Program-made: the position numbers and the translations under genes
Assembly: GCF_000948985.2 (NCBI RefSeq)
Contig: NZ_CP059733.1
Location: forward strand, 5,952,001 to 6,016,000
Source: Thalassomonas viridans
Lineage (GTDB): Bacteria > Pseudomonadota > Gammaproteobacteria > Enterobacterales > Alteromonadaceae
Direction: 5' to 3'
Length of the DNA stretch: 64,000 nt
The notes under the pieces: model-generated
What the model saw: only the letters and a program-made list of their open reading frames with translations
Told to the model about the DNA's origin: nothing
Database searches by the model: none
Shown here: positions 26,548-35,700 of the stretch, piece after piece
Layout of the letters: the number at the start of each line of letters is the position of its first letter
Position numbering within the stretch: the first letter of the stretch is position 1

Positions 26548-28155
26548 CTACAGCTTGAATTTAGACAGCTGTTTATTCAAAGCGTAGGCCAGCTCAAGTA
26601 AATGCTCACTGACCTGCTTACCGCGGATAGCATCTTCACTGGACTGCTCGGCCACATCACTGATATGCACCACATTGACATTGATCTCATCCGCGGCAAC
26701 ATTCTGCTGCTGGGCGGCGCTGGCAATCTGACAGTTTAAATCGTCCAGCTCCTTTATCTGGCCGGTGATCTCATTCAGCAGATCGGCAACATTTATCACA
26801 TCTTCCGCCTTTTCATGGGCCAGCTCGCTGACCTCATTCATGGAAGTCACGGCATTGCCCGACTCACGCTGCAAGCTGTCCAGGGTGGCCTTGATTTGCT
26901 CGGTCGACTCCCGGGTACGCAGCGCCAGCGAGCGTACTTCATCGGCAACCACGGCGAAACCACGTCCCTGCTCGCCCGCCCTGGCCGCCTCTATTGCCGC
27001 GTTTAATGCCAGTAAATTGGTTTGCTCGGCGATGCCGGTGATCACATCCAGTACAGTGCCGACTTCTTTGGTTTTATCGTTTAATTCCGTGATCATCCGG
27101 GTATTATCCTGTACCTGATCCCGTAACTGGTTGATACCGGCACTGGCGGCAGTCACCAGCTGCAGCCCCTGCGAGGCCCTTTCATTGGCCTGTACCGACT
27201 TATCGGCGGCGGTTTGGGTATTCTGCTGTACTTCGTTGGCGGAAGCGTCCAGCTCATTAATGGCTGCGGCGACCGAATCGGTACCGTTTTTCTGGCTAAG
27301 TACCGCCTCCCGGGTTAAGGTTGAAATTTCGTCCACCTGGGTGGCCGAACCGATAAGCTGCTGATTTGCTTCGGAAATAGCTATAAAACTTTCCTTAAAC
27401 CTGGCCATCATGCTGTTTAGCGCCTGGCTGACGGCGCCAAGTTCATCCGGATAATGCACTTTAATATCCTGATTTAAATCCAGGTTCTTCTCGACGCTTT
27501 TAATGGTTTTACATAAACGTTTCAGGCGGAATAAAACCAGGCGGTAAAAAGCAAAACTTAAGGCTGCAAAACCTATGATAGTGATCACCAGCTGGATCAA
27601 AGCCGCATGGATAATAGACTCGGTAATATCTTCTTCTACCTTGGACAAGTCATAAGTCAGTTTCACCGCCCCTAAAATTTCATCTTCCTTAACCTGGTGA
27701 CAGCTTAAACAGTTAGTGCCGCGATAGTTTTCACTGGCACGCATCGGCATAATAAACTCCAGCATCTCCTTGCCGTCACGCTCAATCGAATTAAAGGCTT
27801 TCTCTCCCGCCAGACCCCGGCGCTCGAATTCCGAGGTGGCGCTTTGGTCGCTAAAACCGGCCCCGAACATATCCACGACCTTAGGCGCCCGGATAATACG
27901 TGCTTCCACTATGCCTTCCTGGGTCAAAATCTTATCCTGAATAATCTTTCGGTTGCCCATAGTTCCGGTCAGCATCATGATATTCACGGAGTCAAAATAA
28001 TTCAGGGCCGTACTTTCCAGGCTCTGGGTAACAAATTTTCCAGCCAGCTCTTGTTCGTCGTAATAAAAGAAAATTACAGTAACGCTTAAGAACAACAGCG
28101 CAATGCCAACCAATACCGCATAAATTTTTTTAGCTATCGAGAGTTGATGAAACAT
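26548..28155 (-). CDS. Methyl-accepting chemotaxis protein with heme-type (DUF3365) sensor
   Basis: A 535-residue chemoreceptor. TM1 lies at about 12-31 and TM2 at 184-206. The periplasmic part between them resembles the DUF3365 (Tll0287-like) domain and contains a c-type heme motif, CLSCH at 149-153, so it should hold covalent heme and sense redox state, oxygen or NO. A HAMP linker (about 207-260) leads to a long helical signalling domain with the conserved hairpin tip (EQTNLLALNAAIEAARAGE) that talks to CheA/CheW. No C-terminal CheR/CheB pentapeptide is seen. An FNR-like site lies upstream at 28242. Confidence 0.9.
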   Translation of the reverse strand: MFHQLSIAKKIYAVLVGIALLFLSVTVIFFYYDEQELAGKFVTQSLESTALNYFDSVNIMMLTGTMGNRKIIQDKILTQEGIVEARIIRAPKVVDMFGAGFSDQSATSEFERRGLAGEKAFNSIERDGKEMLEFIMPMRASENYRGTNCLSCHQVKEDEILGAVKLTYDLSKVEEDITESIIHAALIQLVITIIGFAALSFAFYRLVLFRLKRLCKTIKSVEKNLDLNQDIKVHYPDELGAVSQALNSMMARFKESFIAISEANQQLIGSATQVDEISTLTREAVLSQKNGTDSVAAAINELDASANEVQQNTQTAADKSVQANERASQGLQLVTAASAGINQLRDQVQDNTRMITELNDKTKEVGTVLDVITGIAEQTNLLALNAAIEAARAGEQGRGFAVVADEVRSLALRTRESTEQIKATLDSLQRESGNAVTSMNEVSELAHEKAEDVINVADLLNEITGQIKELDDLNCQIASAAQQQNVAADEINVNVVHISDVAEQSSEDAIRGKQVSEHLLELAYALNKQLSKFKL

Positions 28156-28241
28156 TTAACTTCCTTTTGAAAACACATACTTAGTTCCAGTTGTACTATA
28201 TTATCAGCCAAAATTGAATAAAAGCTCTTATCTTTCTTTTC

Positions 28242-28255
28242 GTGATCTGGATCAA
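28242..28255 (-). promoter_or_regulatory. FNR-like site between chemoreceptor and cyclase genes
   Basis: GTGAT-CTGG-ATCAA matches nine of ten positions of TTGAT-N4-ATCAA. It lies 87 bp before the chemoreceptor start and 157 bp before the divergent GGDEF gene; a weak TATTCA -10-like element follows on the minus strand. It resembles the nosR site (both TGAT-N4-ATCAA). Confidence 0.55.
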
Positions 28256-28411
28256 GCCAGAGAAACGCAACCGGTCAATTTATAACCAGACAAGATTTTA
28301 CGCTGATATTAGTGCCTGTTTATCTTTGGCCCTGGCAAAGAAAGATGAAGGAAAATCGCAGGGACAAATAATTACTTCTGCCCGGATAAGCAAAATGTTA
28401 TAAACATACAC

Positions 28412-29527
28412 ATGAATAAAAAACCAGATACGAATGCTCTGAACGAGCAGGATTTTTTGCTTAAATACAATAGCAGCCAGCAGGATGCCAAACGCTCCGC
28501 CATCATACTGACCCTGGTTGTTATTTTTATTTTTATGATTTGGGATCTGCTGTTCCTTGGCTGGCAACATCCGGCCACCGCCAATATCCTGTGGTCCCGG
28601 GCGGTATTAACCCTGCCGCCCCTGGCCTGGCTTTACTACTGCTGTTACTCTGAAGAACAGATTAAAAAATTCGATTTCTGGTGTTTTGTTACCGCTTGTT
28701 TTATCGGGGTGAGCATCCTCTATAATATCTACCAATACAACCGGATCGGCCATATTCTCAGGGTCGACGGTTTATTGCTGTATATCTTCATCCTCTATAT
28801 TATCCCGGGCTTCTTCCAGAAGCATAAAACCTGGTGCGGCGCCCTGATCTCCCTGGGTTACCTGCTGCTGGCGTATGTGCTGGAGTGGCCGGGAGAAAAG
28901 CTGATTTATGGCGCCGTCTACCTGGGAATTTTTAATGTCGCCGGCAGCTGGCACAGCTGGAACAATGACCGCAAAACCAAAAATGATTACTTCAACCATT
29001 CCCTGCTGAAAAAACTGGCCTTAACGGATCAGCTTACCGGCCTCTACAACCGGCACGGTTTTGACGAAAAACTCAGCCAGCTGATGACCAAAGCCGACCA
29101 GAACAACGGTTTGCTGGCCCTGATCATACTCGACATTGACTACTTCAAACGGTATAACGACAGCCTGGGACACCTGGTGGGGGATCAATGCCTGATGGCG
29201 GTCTCCAGCGGTTTGCTTGCCCGGCGCAGGAATGAAGATGATCTCGTGGTACGCTTCGGCGGAGAAGAGTTCCTGATGGTTTTTTATCAGCAAGACGGCG
29301 ATCTGCAAACCCTAAAGCAACATATCAGGGAAATCTGTCCGGCAATAGCCGCGCTGGAAATCCCGCATCCGTCATCGGCTATCGCAGATATAGTGACGGC
29401 CAGCGCAGGCGCCAGCATTTACCGGGCAAATTCCGACACCCGGAGAACCCAGCTGATGCAGGCCGCCGACAGCGCCCTTTACCGGGCAAAGCAGGCGGGA
29501 CGCAACCAAACCCAGGTATCCGAATAA
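28412..29527 (+). CDS. Membrane diguanylate cyclase (GGDEF)
   Basis: A 371-residue protein with six hydrophobic helices at about 28-185 and a cytoplasmic GGDEF domain from residue 200. The active-site loop is RFGGEEF (GGEEF at 283-287), with LTDQLTGLYNRHGF at 204 and the metal-binding ILDIDYFKRYND at 239, so it should make cyclic di-GMP from two GTP. An inhibitory RxxD site at the proper five-residue spacing is not present (NEDD is there instead). It is adjacent to a REC-PilZ gene, so maker and reader of the same messenger lie together. Confidence 0.9.
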   Translation: MNKKPDTNALNEQDFLLKYNSSQQDAKRSAIILTLVVIFIFMIWDLLFLGWQHPATANILWSRAVLTLPPLAWLYYCCYSEEQIKKFDFWCFVTACFIGVSILYNIYQYNRIGHILRVDGLLLYIFILYIIPGFFQKHKTWCGALISLGYLLLAYVLEWPGEKLIYGAVYLGIFNVAGSWHSWNNDRKTKNDYFNHSLLKKLALTDQLTGLYNRHGFDEKLSQLMTKADQNNGLLALIILDIDYFKRYNDSLGHLVGDQCLMAVSSGLLARRRNEDDLVVRFGGEEFLMVFYQQDGDLQTLKQHIREICPAIAALEIPHPSSAIADIVTASAGASIYRANSDTRRTQLMQAADSALYRAKQAGRNQTQVSE

Positions 29528-29683
29528 GCTATAAAATCAACGTATTAAACATAATCCGATAAAATTTTGCCAGTCGGCTGATGATTAAGAGACAACAAAC
29601 TCCCCTCAGCTGCGACTGACATTTTTTTAAAAACTAACTAAAATATTTTATCTAAAGAATAAAATGAACACAGGAGAGGTCTA

Positions 29684-30454
29684 GTGAGAAATGTTAGCTT
29701 TCTGGTAGTCGATGACTGCCCGACTGTGCGAAAAATAATGCATAAAGCACTCAGGCATAAATTAGGTGCCGAAAAGATCTTTGACGCTTGTGACGGTAAA
29801 GATGCCATCAATGTGCTGGCGACGGAACAGATCGACATCATCATTTCTGACTGGGAAATGCCGAAAATGAACGGCGAAGAGTTATTGTTAAAATTAAGAA
29901 AAACGCCTAAGTATCAAGATATTCCTTTTATTATGATGACTACCCACGGCGAAAGAAGCTTTGTGTTAAGGGCCATACAGAACGGCGCCAACCACTACCT
30001 GACCAAACCCTTTTCATCGGAAAAACTCGGGGAAGCCATCAGAAAATCCTGGCACGGCAGCGATCGCCGCGAATGTACCCGCCACGCCTGCCTACCGATG
30101 CATAAACTGACCCTGACTTCAGGCCAGGTCACTTTAGCCGCCGAAGCGCTTAATATCAGCCAGACCGGCATCCTGATCCGCCTCCCCTATAACGACAATA
30201 TCCGTTTATTTAGCGAATTTAATCTCAGCATAACGTTTGAAGACGTGGAACTGCTCGATGTCGAATTCAAGTCATTAACGGGCCGTATCGTCAGAATTAA
30301 TGAGGCAGAATCTTATGGTAGTCATGAACTTGTTTGTGAAACCGGCCTCAATTTTGATTTCGAAAAAACCAGTGAGGAAACCAGCGGGCAACTCAAAAGC
30401 CTGTTGGAGTACCTGTCGACCTTTGGCCAGGAAATGATAGCCAGTGCCAGCTAA
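29684..30454 (+). CDS. Response regulator with PilZ domain (REC-PilZ)
   Basis: A 256-residue protein starting at GTG 29684, with AGGAGAGG just upstream. The receiver domain (1-120) has the acidic pair DD10-11, the phosphorylation site Asp56 (IISDWEMP) and the switch Lys in LTKPF near 106. The PilZ domain (about 125-235) shows the c-di-GMP signature: RRECTRHAC near 127 followed by NISQTGILIR near 153. It would join phosphorelay and c-di-GMP signals, perhaps in motility. No kinase gene is adjacent. Confidence 0.88.
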   Translation: MRNVSFLVVDDCPTVRKIMHKALRHKLGAEKIFDACDGKDAINVLATEQIDIIISDWEMPKMNGEELLLKLRKTPKYQDIPFIMMTTHGERSFVLRAIQNGANHYLTKPFSSEKLGEAIRKSWHGSDRRECTRHACLPMHKLTLTSGQVTLAAEALNISQTGILIRLPYNDNIRLFSEFNLSITFEDVELLDVEFKSLTGRIVRINEAESYGSHELVCETGLNFDFEKTSEETSGQLKSLLEYLSTFGQEMIASAS

Positions 30455-30471
30455 ATCGCAGCCGCTAAATG

Positions 30472-30502
30472 TAGCTAGACCGGCATTTGTGCCGATTTAG
30501 CT
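30472..30502 (+). terminator. Possible terminator after the REC-PilZ gene
   Basis: AGCTA...CGGCA pairs with TGCCG...TAGCT around a TTTG loop, with a three-base internal mismatch; the tail TCTC is weak. Confidence 0.4.
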
Positions 30503-30588
30503 TCTCCCGGCAATACAGCAAACTTTGTCGGTTTTAATTTAAAAGTGATCAGCTATAAACCAAACCCGCTGATAATAACGGCTGTATT

Positions 30589-30819
30589 TAACCTGAATTC
30601 GGGTTGAGATGAGCCAGCTAATGGATAAATAACAATGACTTAACCATTATACTCTTCATTTAATACCTAATAATTATTCATCATGGCACCAGTGCTGCGC
30701 TTTTAATGGTTATCAAGGCAAACTTGCGCACGAATAGCGGGCTATTAGAAGCAAGTTTAACGCCGAGAACCATTAAAAGCGCGGCGCTGGCTGGTTTAGA
30801 TTAACCCGAGTTCAGGTTA
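30589..30819. repeat. Nested palindromic (MITE-like) element
   Basis: Three nested inverted repeats share one centre. The outer arms TAACCTGAATTCGGGTT (30589-30605) and 30803-30819 match at 16 of 17 positions. The middle arms, 30689-30711 and 30768-30790, match at 21 of 23. Inside, AAACTTGC/GCAAGTTT (30720-30727, 30751-30758) surrounds the palindrome AATAGCGGGCTATT. ATTTA at 30586-30590 and 30819-30823 could be a short duplication, but it overlaps the arm ends. There is no coding content. It fills the gap between the REC-PilZ gene and the convergent His-tailed gene. Confidence 0.7.
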
Positions 30820-30845
30820 TTTACTATGCTGTAATTATCCCCCGG

Positions 30846-31349
30846 TTAATATTCCCTGCCGCCACCACCCGTAGCAGAATGACCATGAAATGCAATGGGC
30901 TCATGAGCTTGCGGATGGCCATGGTCATGATCATGGTCATGATGTCTGTCATGTTCAAGGAAATAAAAAAACCACTGGGTTTCAGGGTCTATGATCCACA
31001 TGATCAAAGTATGCCGCTTGTCATCATCTTCATACCGGAAATTGTAAATGATCTTGATCTCTTTGCCGTTTGACGTCAGCTCCGTCTTGCTTTCCTTGCG
31101 GTACAACCTCTCCCCGGCAAAAACAATATCAATGTCCAGAGTCCGGTTTGGCCCGCGTGCTTTCCTGAACCTGAAACTTTGCCCCCTGAGATCATCGTCA
31201 TTGGATATCGTGACGGTTAACTCAAGCTTATCAAGCCGTTCAATCAGCTCCTCCCGGCTTGACCCGCGCGTCCTGGGTGAAAAGATCCTTCTCATATGCC
31301 GGATCACATCATCGAACCAGCCAGATCTGACACCTTCTCTAACTAACAT
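30846..31349 (-). CDS. Small soluble protein with His/Asp metal-binding-like tail
   Basis: A 167-residue protein; the ATG at 31349 is chosen because GGAGGT precedes it, over a non-ATG extension to 31367. Residues about 1-115 are mixed helix and strand with many charged residues (SREELIERLDKLELTVTI, IKIIYNFRYEDDDKRHTLIMWIID). The tail is striking: HDRHHDHDHDHGHPQAHEP, about ten His alternating with Asp, followed by GGGGREY, likely able to bind divalent metal. No signal peptide and no recognised family. It is the last gene of the CHAT/sigma unit, about 100 nt after the anti-sigma-like gene. Confidence 0.6.
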   Translation of the reverse strand: MLVREGVRSGWFDDVIRHMRRIFSPRTRGSSREELIERLDKLELTVTISNDDDLRGQSFRFRKARGPNRTLDIDIVFAGERLYRKESKTELTSNGKEIKIIYNFRYEDDDKRHTLIMWIIDPETQWFFYFLEHDRHHDHDHDHGHPQAHEPIAFHGHSATGGGGREY

Positions 31350-31451
31350 ATAACCTCCGCTTAGCACCTGTTAAAAATACCTTTCATAATGACTGCCGCC
31401 ACCGGCGGCAGCCGTTACCTGCAACAACCAGCCCTTTTTACTGCTTCAGAC

Positions 31452-32126
31452 TTAATCGGTTACCTCCAATAGCCCGGATTTGAGTAAAACTTGCCGGTCA
31501 CCGCCCGAAAGGCCAAACAAGTCAAATTCATAACTGCCCGCTTTAAGGTAGTTTTTCCCTAAATCTATATACAACATACCGTCATTGGTTAACTGTAATT
31601 CAGCCAGCTGCCATACCGGCGTTGCCGAATTAAGGTTCTTCAATTGAAAACCGTACATCTGAAAATCCATATTTTCGAGCTCGGTATCAATATAAGCCGA
31701 CAATATCACCTGTTTATTGTCGCGTTTAATGGTCAGCGCCTGCTCGGCGCCCCTAAGCTCTGACAGGGAAAGATTCACCACAGAAATATTGCTGTCGGGG
31801 AAACTTTGCTGCGAGAGCGTCTGATAGAGATAACCCGATGGCAAAATCGCTAACAGCAGGCTTGCCGCCAATGACCAGGCCGGCACCTCGCGCCGCCACC
31901 AGCTTTTATGGCTGGCGATCTCCCGAACCTTAGGCTCAGGTTCAACATCAGGTGTTTCGGCAATCATTTCGAGTCCCTGGAATAGTCTTTGTGCTAATTC
32001 CAGTTGATCCAGGCATTCCTGGTTAGACAGATAAAAAGCTTCAAATTCAGAGGCTTCTTCTTCTGTCATTTGCCGTAGAATATATCTTTCTATCAGCTGT
32101 TCTTCTTCCAATCTGGCAGTTTTCAT
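31452..32126 (-). CDS. Anti-sigma-like single-pass membrane protein
   Basis: A 224-residue protein. Its N-terminal cytoplasmic part (RYILRQMTEEEASEFEAFYLSNQECLDQ) has the layout of anti-sigma domains but lacks the His-Cys-Cys zinc set, keeping one Cys. A single membrane helix spans about 84-102 (AWSLAASLLLAILPSGYLY). The outer 120 residues look beta-rich (LQLTNDGMLYIDLGKNYLKAGSYEFDLFGL). The ATG at 32126 is preferred because GGAGGG lies upstream of it and overlaps the alternative ATG at 32138. It directly follows the sigma-factor gene, the normal place for its regulator. Confidence 0.65.
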   Translation of the reverse strand: MKTARLEEEQLIERYILRQMTEEEASEFEAFYLSNQECLDQLELAQRLFQGLEMIAETPDVEPEPKVREIASHKSWWRREVPAWSLAASLLLAILPSGYLYQTLSQQSFPDSNISVVNLSLSELRGAEQALTIKRDNKQVILSAYIDTELENMDFQMYGFQLKNLNSATPVWQLAELQLTNDGMLYIDLGKNYLKAGSYEFDLFGLSGGDRQVLLKSGLLEVTD

Positions 32127-32213
32127 ATAGCCCTCCACTCCGGTTTGGACTTACTTCGCATAATTAGTGCAGGCAAGGGGCAGCCTATCTCACCTGCCCT
32201 AAAAAAATTTTTA

Positions 32214-32798
32214 TCAGGGGTCCGCGCCTGCCTCAATATATTCATTCCAGAGCTGCTTAAACCGCTGCCGCGCCCGGAATAACACCCGGTTAAAATGCAG
32301 TTCATTCAGCCCCAGGTCCTGGCAAATCTGCTGTTTTTTTTCTTCTTTAATATAAAAACGCAGGATCAGTTCCCTGTCCCTGGGGGTTTTCATTTCATCC
32401 ACCAGTTTCCTGACAATAAGCGCCGTGTTATAACGCTCGATAACCTGTTGCGGCTGACTGTCGGGATCTATGGTTTGCGTGGTATCCACGTCCGTGGTGG
32501 TTTTCTTATGATGGCTGCCCCGGTAAACCATCAGCAGCTGGTTTTTGCCCACCTGTACGATAAAAGCCGCCAGTTTTCCCGGGTCCTTAAGATCACCGGC
32601 ACGCACCTTTTCAATCACGATACGCCAGGTCTCCTGGGCCAAATCTTCCGCCAGGGCGCGGTCCCGCGATCTGTGATTCAACATAAAAACAAGACCGCGG
32701 TTGTAGCGCTCCACCATCTCTTTTTCCGCCGCCGGTTCGCCGTTTAATATCCGCGCCACCAGGTTGCGCGCTACTTCCGCTTCGCTCAGTTCAGTCAA
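32214..32798 (-). CDS. ECF-type sigma-70 family factor
   Basis: A 194-residue sigma factor. Region 2 is seen at about 30-100 (ALAEDLAQETWRIVIEKVRAG, then LAAFIVQVGKNQLLMVYRG) and region 4 at about 125-185 (MKTPRDRELILRFYIKEEKKQQICQDLGLNELHFNRVLFRARQRF, a helix-turn-helix). The start overlaps the end of the CHAT gene by eight bases, implying coupled translation, and the membrane anti-sigma-like gene follows. It probably redirects RNA polymerase in response to an envelope signal; its target promoters cannot be read here. Confidence 0.85.
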   Translation of the reverse strand: MTELSEAEVARNLVARILNGEPAAEKEMVERYNRGLVFMLNHRSRDRALAEDLAQETWRIVIEKVRAGDLKDPGKLAAFIVQVGKNQLLMVYRGSHHKKTTTDVDTTQTIDPDSQPQQVIERYNTALIVRKLVDEMKTPRDRELILRFYIKEEKKQQICQDLGLNELHFNRVLFRARQRFKQLWNEYIEAGADP

Positions 32799-35700
32799 AC
32801 CAGGCCCCTCCCGGTCCCTGCAGCACGAATCCGGCCCAGTAAAAGGGATCTTGCCAGGGCTTTTGCCGGTTCTTGCGCTGATAGTTTTTCACTTCCAGCT
32901 TGGCCAGGCGCAATGCCTCACCGGGCGCCTTCTTGTCTTTCAGTAAAAACTGATAAAAGGCCCCCATCAACTTGGCGGTGGCGTCATCCTGAACCGACCA
33001 TAAACTGGCCACCACCCGCCGGGTACCCGCCTCGAAAAAGACCCGGCTCAGCCCCTGCAGCCCTTCACCGTCGATCAAACGCCCCAGCGCCGTTTCACAG
33101 CCGCTTAACACCACCAGTTCGGCATTAATATCCAGGTTGATGATCTCGGGAGCCAGCAACAGGTTGTCATCGGATAAGGCGTTGGAAAGCACCAGCCCAG
33201 CCAGGGCGGGTTCGTCGGTACTGGCCAGGCCATGGGTGGCAAAATGTATGATCTGATAGTCCGCCAATACCTGGGCCTGCAACTGGCTTTTACTGGCATT
33301 TTTCCGGCTTAACAGGGAAACCCGGTTGCCGGCAATAGCCATAATGGAGTTGGCCTCTTTCTCTGTATAGGGCAGCTCGCCGGTTTCAAAACCTGCCCGC
33401 AAGCGGGCAAACTGGGCGTTGCCTTTACCCGCCTGTAACATCGCCGGGTTGGCAAGCAGCAAGATCTTGTTTTCCTCACGGCTGGGGACTTCACGGCTTA
33501 ACAGCTGCGCCAAAACCCCCAAAGATGGCATATAACTGACCTGTTTGTTTTCCAGCAGCATGCCGTTGCCGGGCAGGCTTAAAATCGACAGCGGCAGGTA
33601 ATTCAAGGCGCCATCCGGCACTATCACCAGGTTATCGTATTGCTGCCAGGGAATGTCCTTGCCGAGAAACAGGGTATCGGAAAGTTGCTTTATCGCCTGT
33701 TTTTGCTGTTTTCTCCGGCTGCCGCGAGTGCTTCCCGGTGAGTCCCGCACCAGCAATAATACCGACAGTACCTGTTCGGAAAGGGCCTGGTTGGACGGCA
33801 GGCTATAGAGCTTAATGTCATCTTTAGCCAGCGCCCACAAATAACTTTCACCGGCATTGGTATCGAAATATAAGATCAGCGAGTTGGCATCCAATCCCTG
33901 CTGAATTTGCCGGATATCCGCAGACTTGATTTCACTGGGTTTATCACCGCCTTTACCACTATGAAAAGCCGCCTCCAGCTCCTGCAACTCATAGGCGGTT
34001 TTTCTGGTTTCCCGGATGATCTGCTCCCGGCTGTCGGCATCCGCCAGCTGGTGATAGCTGATCACCTGCGACTGCAGGGTTTGCTGCAGCGCAGCCCTTC
34101 TTTTTGCCAGTTCGGGGGGCACGGCCTTGGCTTCACTGAGATCCCTTAACCATTCATTTAAGGTACGCGAACGGAACATTTCAGACAAGGCCAGGGTTGC
34201 CGCCGCCTCCGCCCGGGTATCCCGCATCAACCCGATTTGCAGGCCGACAATTTTTTGTTGCTGCGCCAGAAAGCTGCGCCTGAGATCGCCGCGGCTGACA
34301 TGTTTCTGCTGGTACTGGATATATTCAATAACTTTATCAAGCTCTTGAACCGCCTGCTGCTTATTCCCCTGAGCCGCCTCGGCTATCGCCATACGGTAGC
34401 CTGTGGTGATCAAACCTGGGTAGTCCTTGACGTTTTGCTGTAGTTCTCTCGCCCGTCGGAAATAGCTGTCGGACTCATCGGTCAAACCATTGAAAAAGTA
34501 AATGATCGCCGATTGGCTATAAAGTCTGCCTTTTACATGGTCGTCATCGGTATCGGCTAAATAGTTAAGCGCCTGCTCCTGATAAACCAGCGCCCGGGCA
34601 TAATTTTCCTGCTCCAGTGCCGTTTCCGCCAGGCGGTTATAGCCGCTGCCGATATCCGGATGGTTGCCGGTTTGCAGATCATAAGTCAGCACTTCCTGAT
34701 AATAATCTTCCGCTTTGGCGTAACTGCCGAGACTGTTATGTACCTTACCCAGGAAATAACGGACATTGATCTGATCCGCCAGCGCATTGACCTTGCCGTA
34801 GGTCAGATATGCCTCTTCAAAAACATCCCTGGCCAGCTCGAACATGCCGGCGTTCAGCAGTATCTGTCCCTTCGCCTGCAGCGCCCGGCCATGGAAAAAA
34901 ACATATGAAAACTTCACACTGTGATCCAGCGCCTGATCGATAAAAGTTACCGCCTGGTCTATATCCCCCATGCGGCCATAACTGCTGCCTATGCCGATCA
35001 GCGCCTGCACTTCAAAGCTGGGTAGTTCCGCCTTGGCGGCAAATGATCTCGCCTGGTTATAATAATTCAGCGCCAGCCCCAAACTGCCGTGATGAAGATT
35101 GGACCAGCCAAGGTTAATCAGCCCCTCTATGCTGCTGCGCCAGTCCCCCGAGGCAATAAACATTTGGTAGGCCTGCTCGAAATACTTGCCGGCCTGCGCC
35201 TGCCTGCCTTCGCCGCCGGCGATCAGCCCCAAACGGCTTAGAATTTTCGCCTGCATTAATACATGGTTTTGCCCTTCAGCCAATTCCCGGGCCTTGGCAA
35301 AAAAGTGGGTAGATTGCTCAAATTGTTTGTTTTCATAGGCGAGCACCCCTAAATCAAAGGTAGCGTTTAGCCGGTACGGATCCAGCTCATTCGGGCTGAG
35401 CCCGACCACCCGGGTCACAAACTCCTGCTGAACCTGGTAATTTCCCAGCCAGTGGGCAACCTGGGAAGCCAGGTACAAACTTCTCAATTTGGCTGTTATC
35501 ATCCCGGCATCAGCCTCAGGGAGATTATCGGCAAGCTTGATCGCCTTGAGATAAAGCTCGAAGACCCGCTGAAATTGTGCCGCCCCTTCGTCCACTTTCA
35601 GCCATAACATGGCCGCCCGTGTCATTTGTACTGAAAAGTCGATTTCCGCCCGGTGCAAATCCGGGGACAGGGCTTTAGCCGTTAAGGTATAGCTGCCGGA

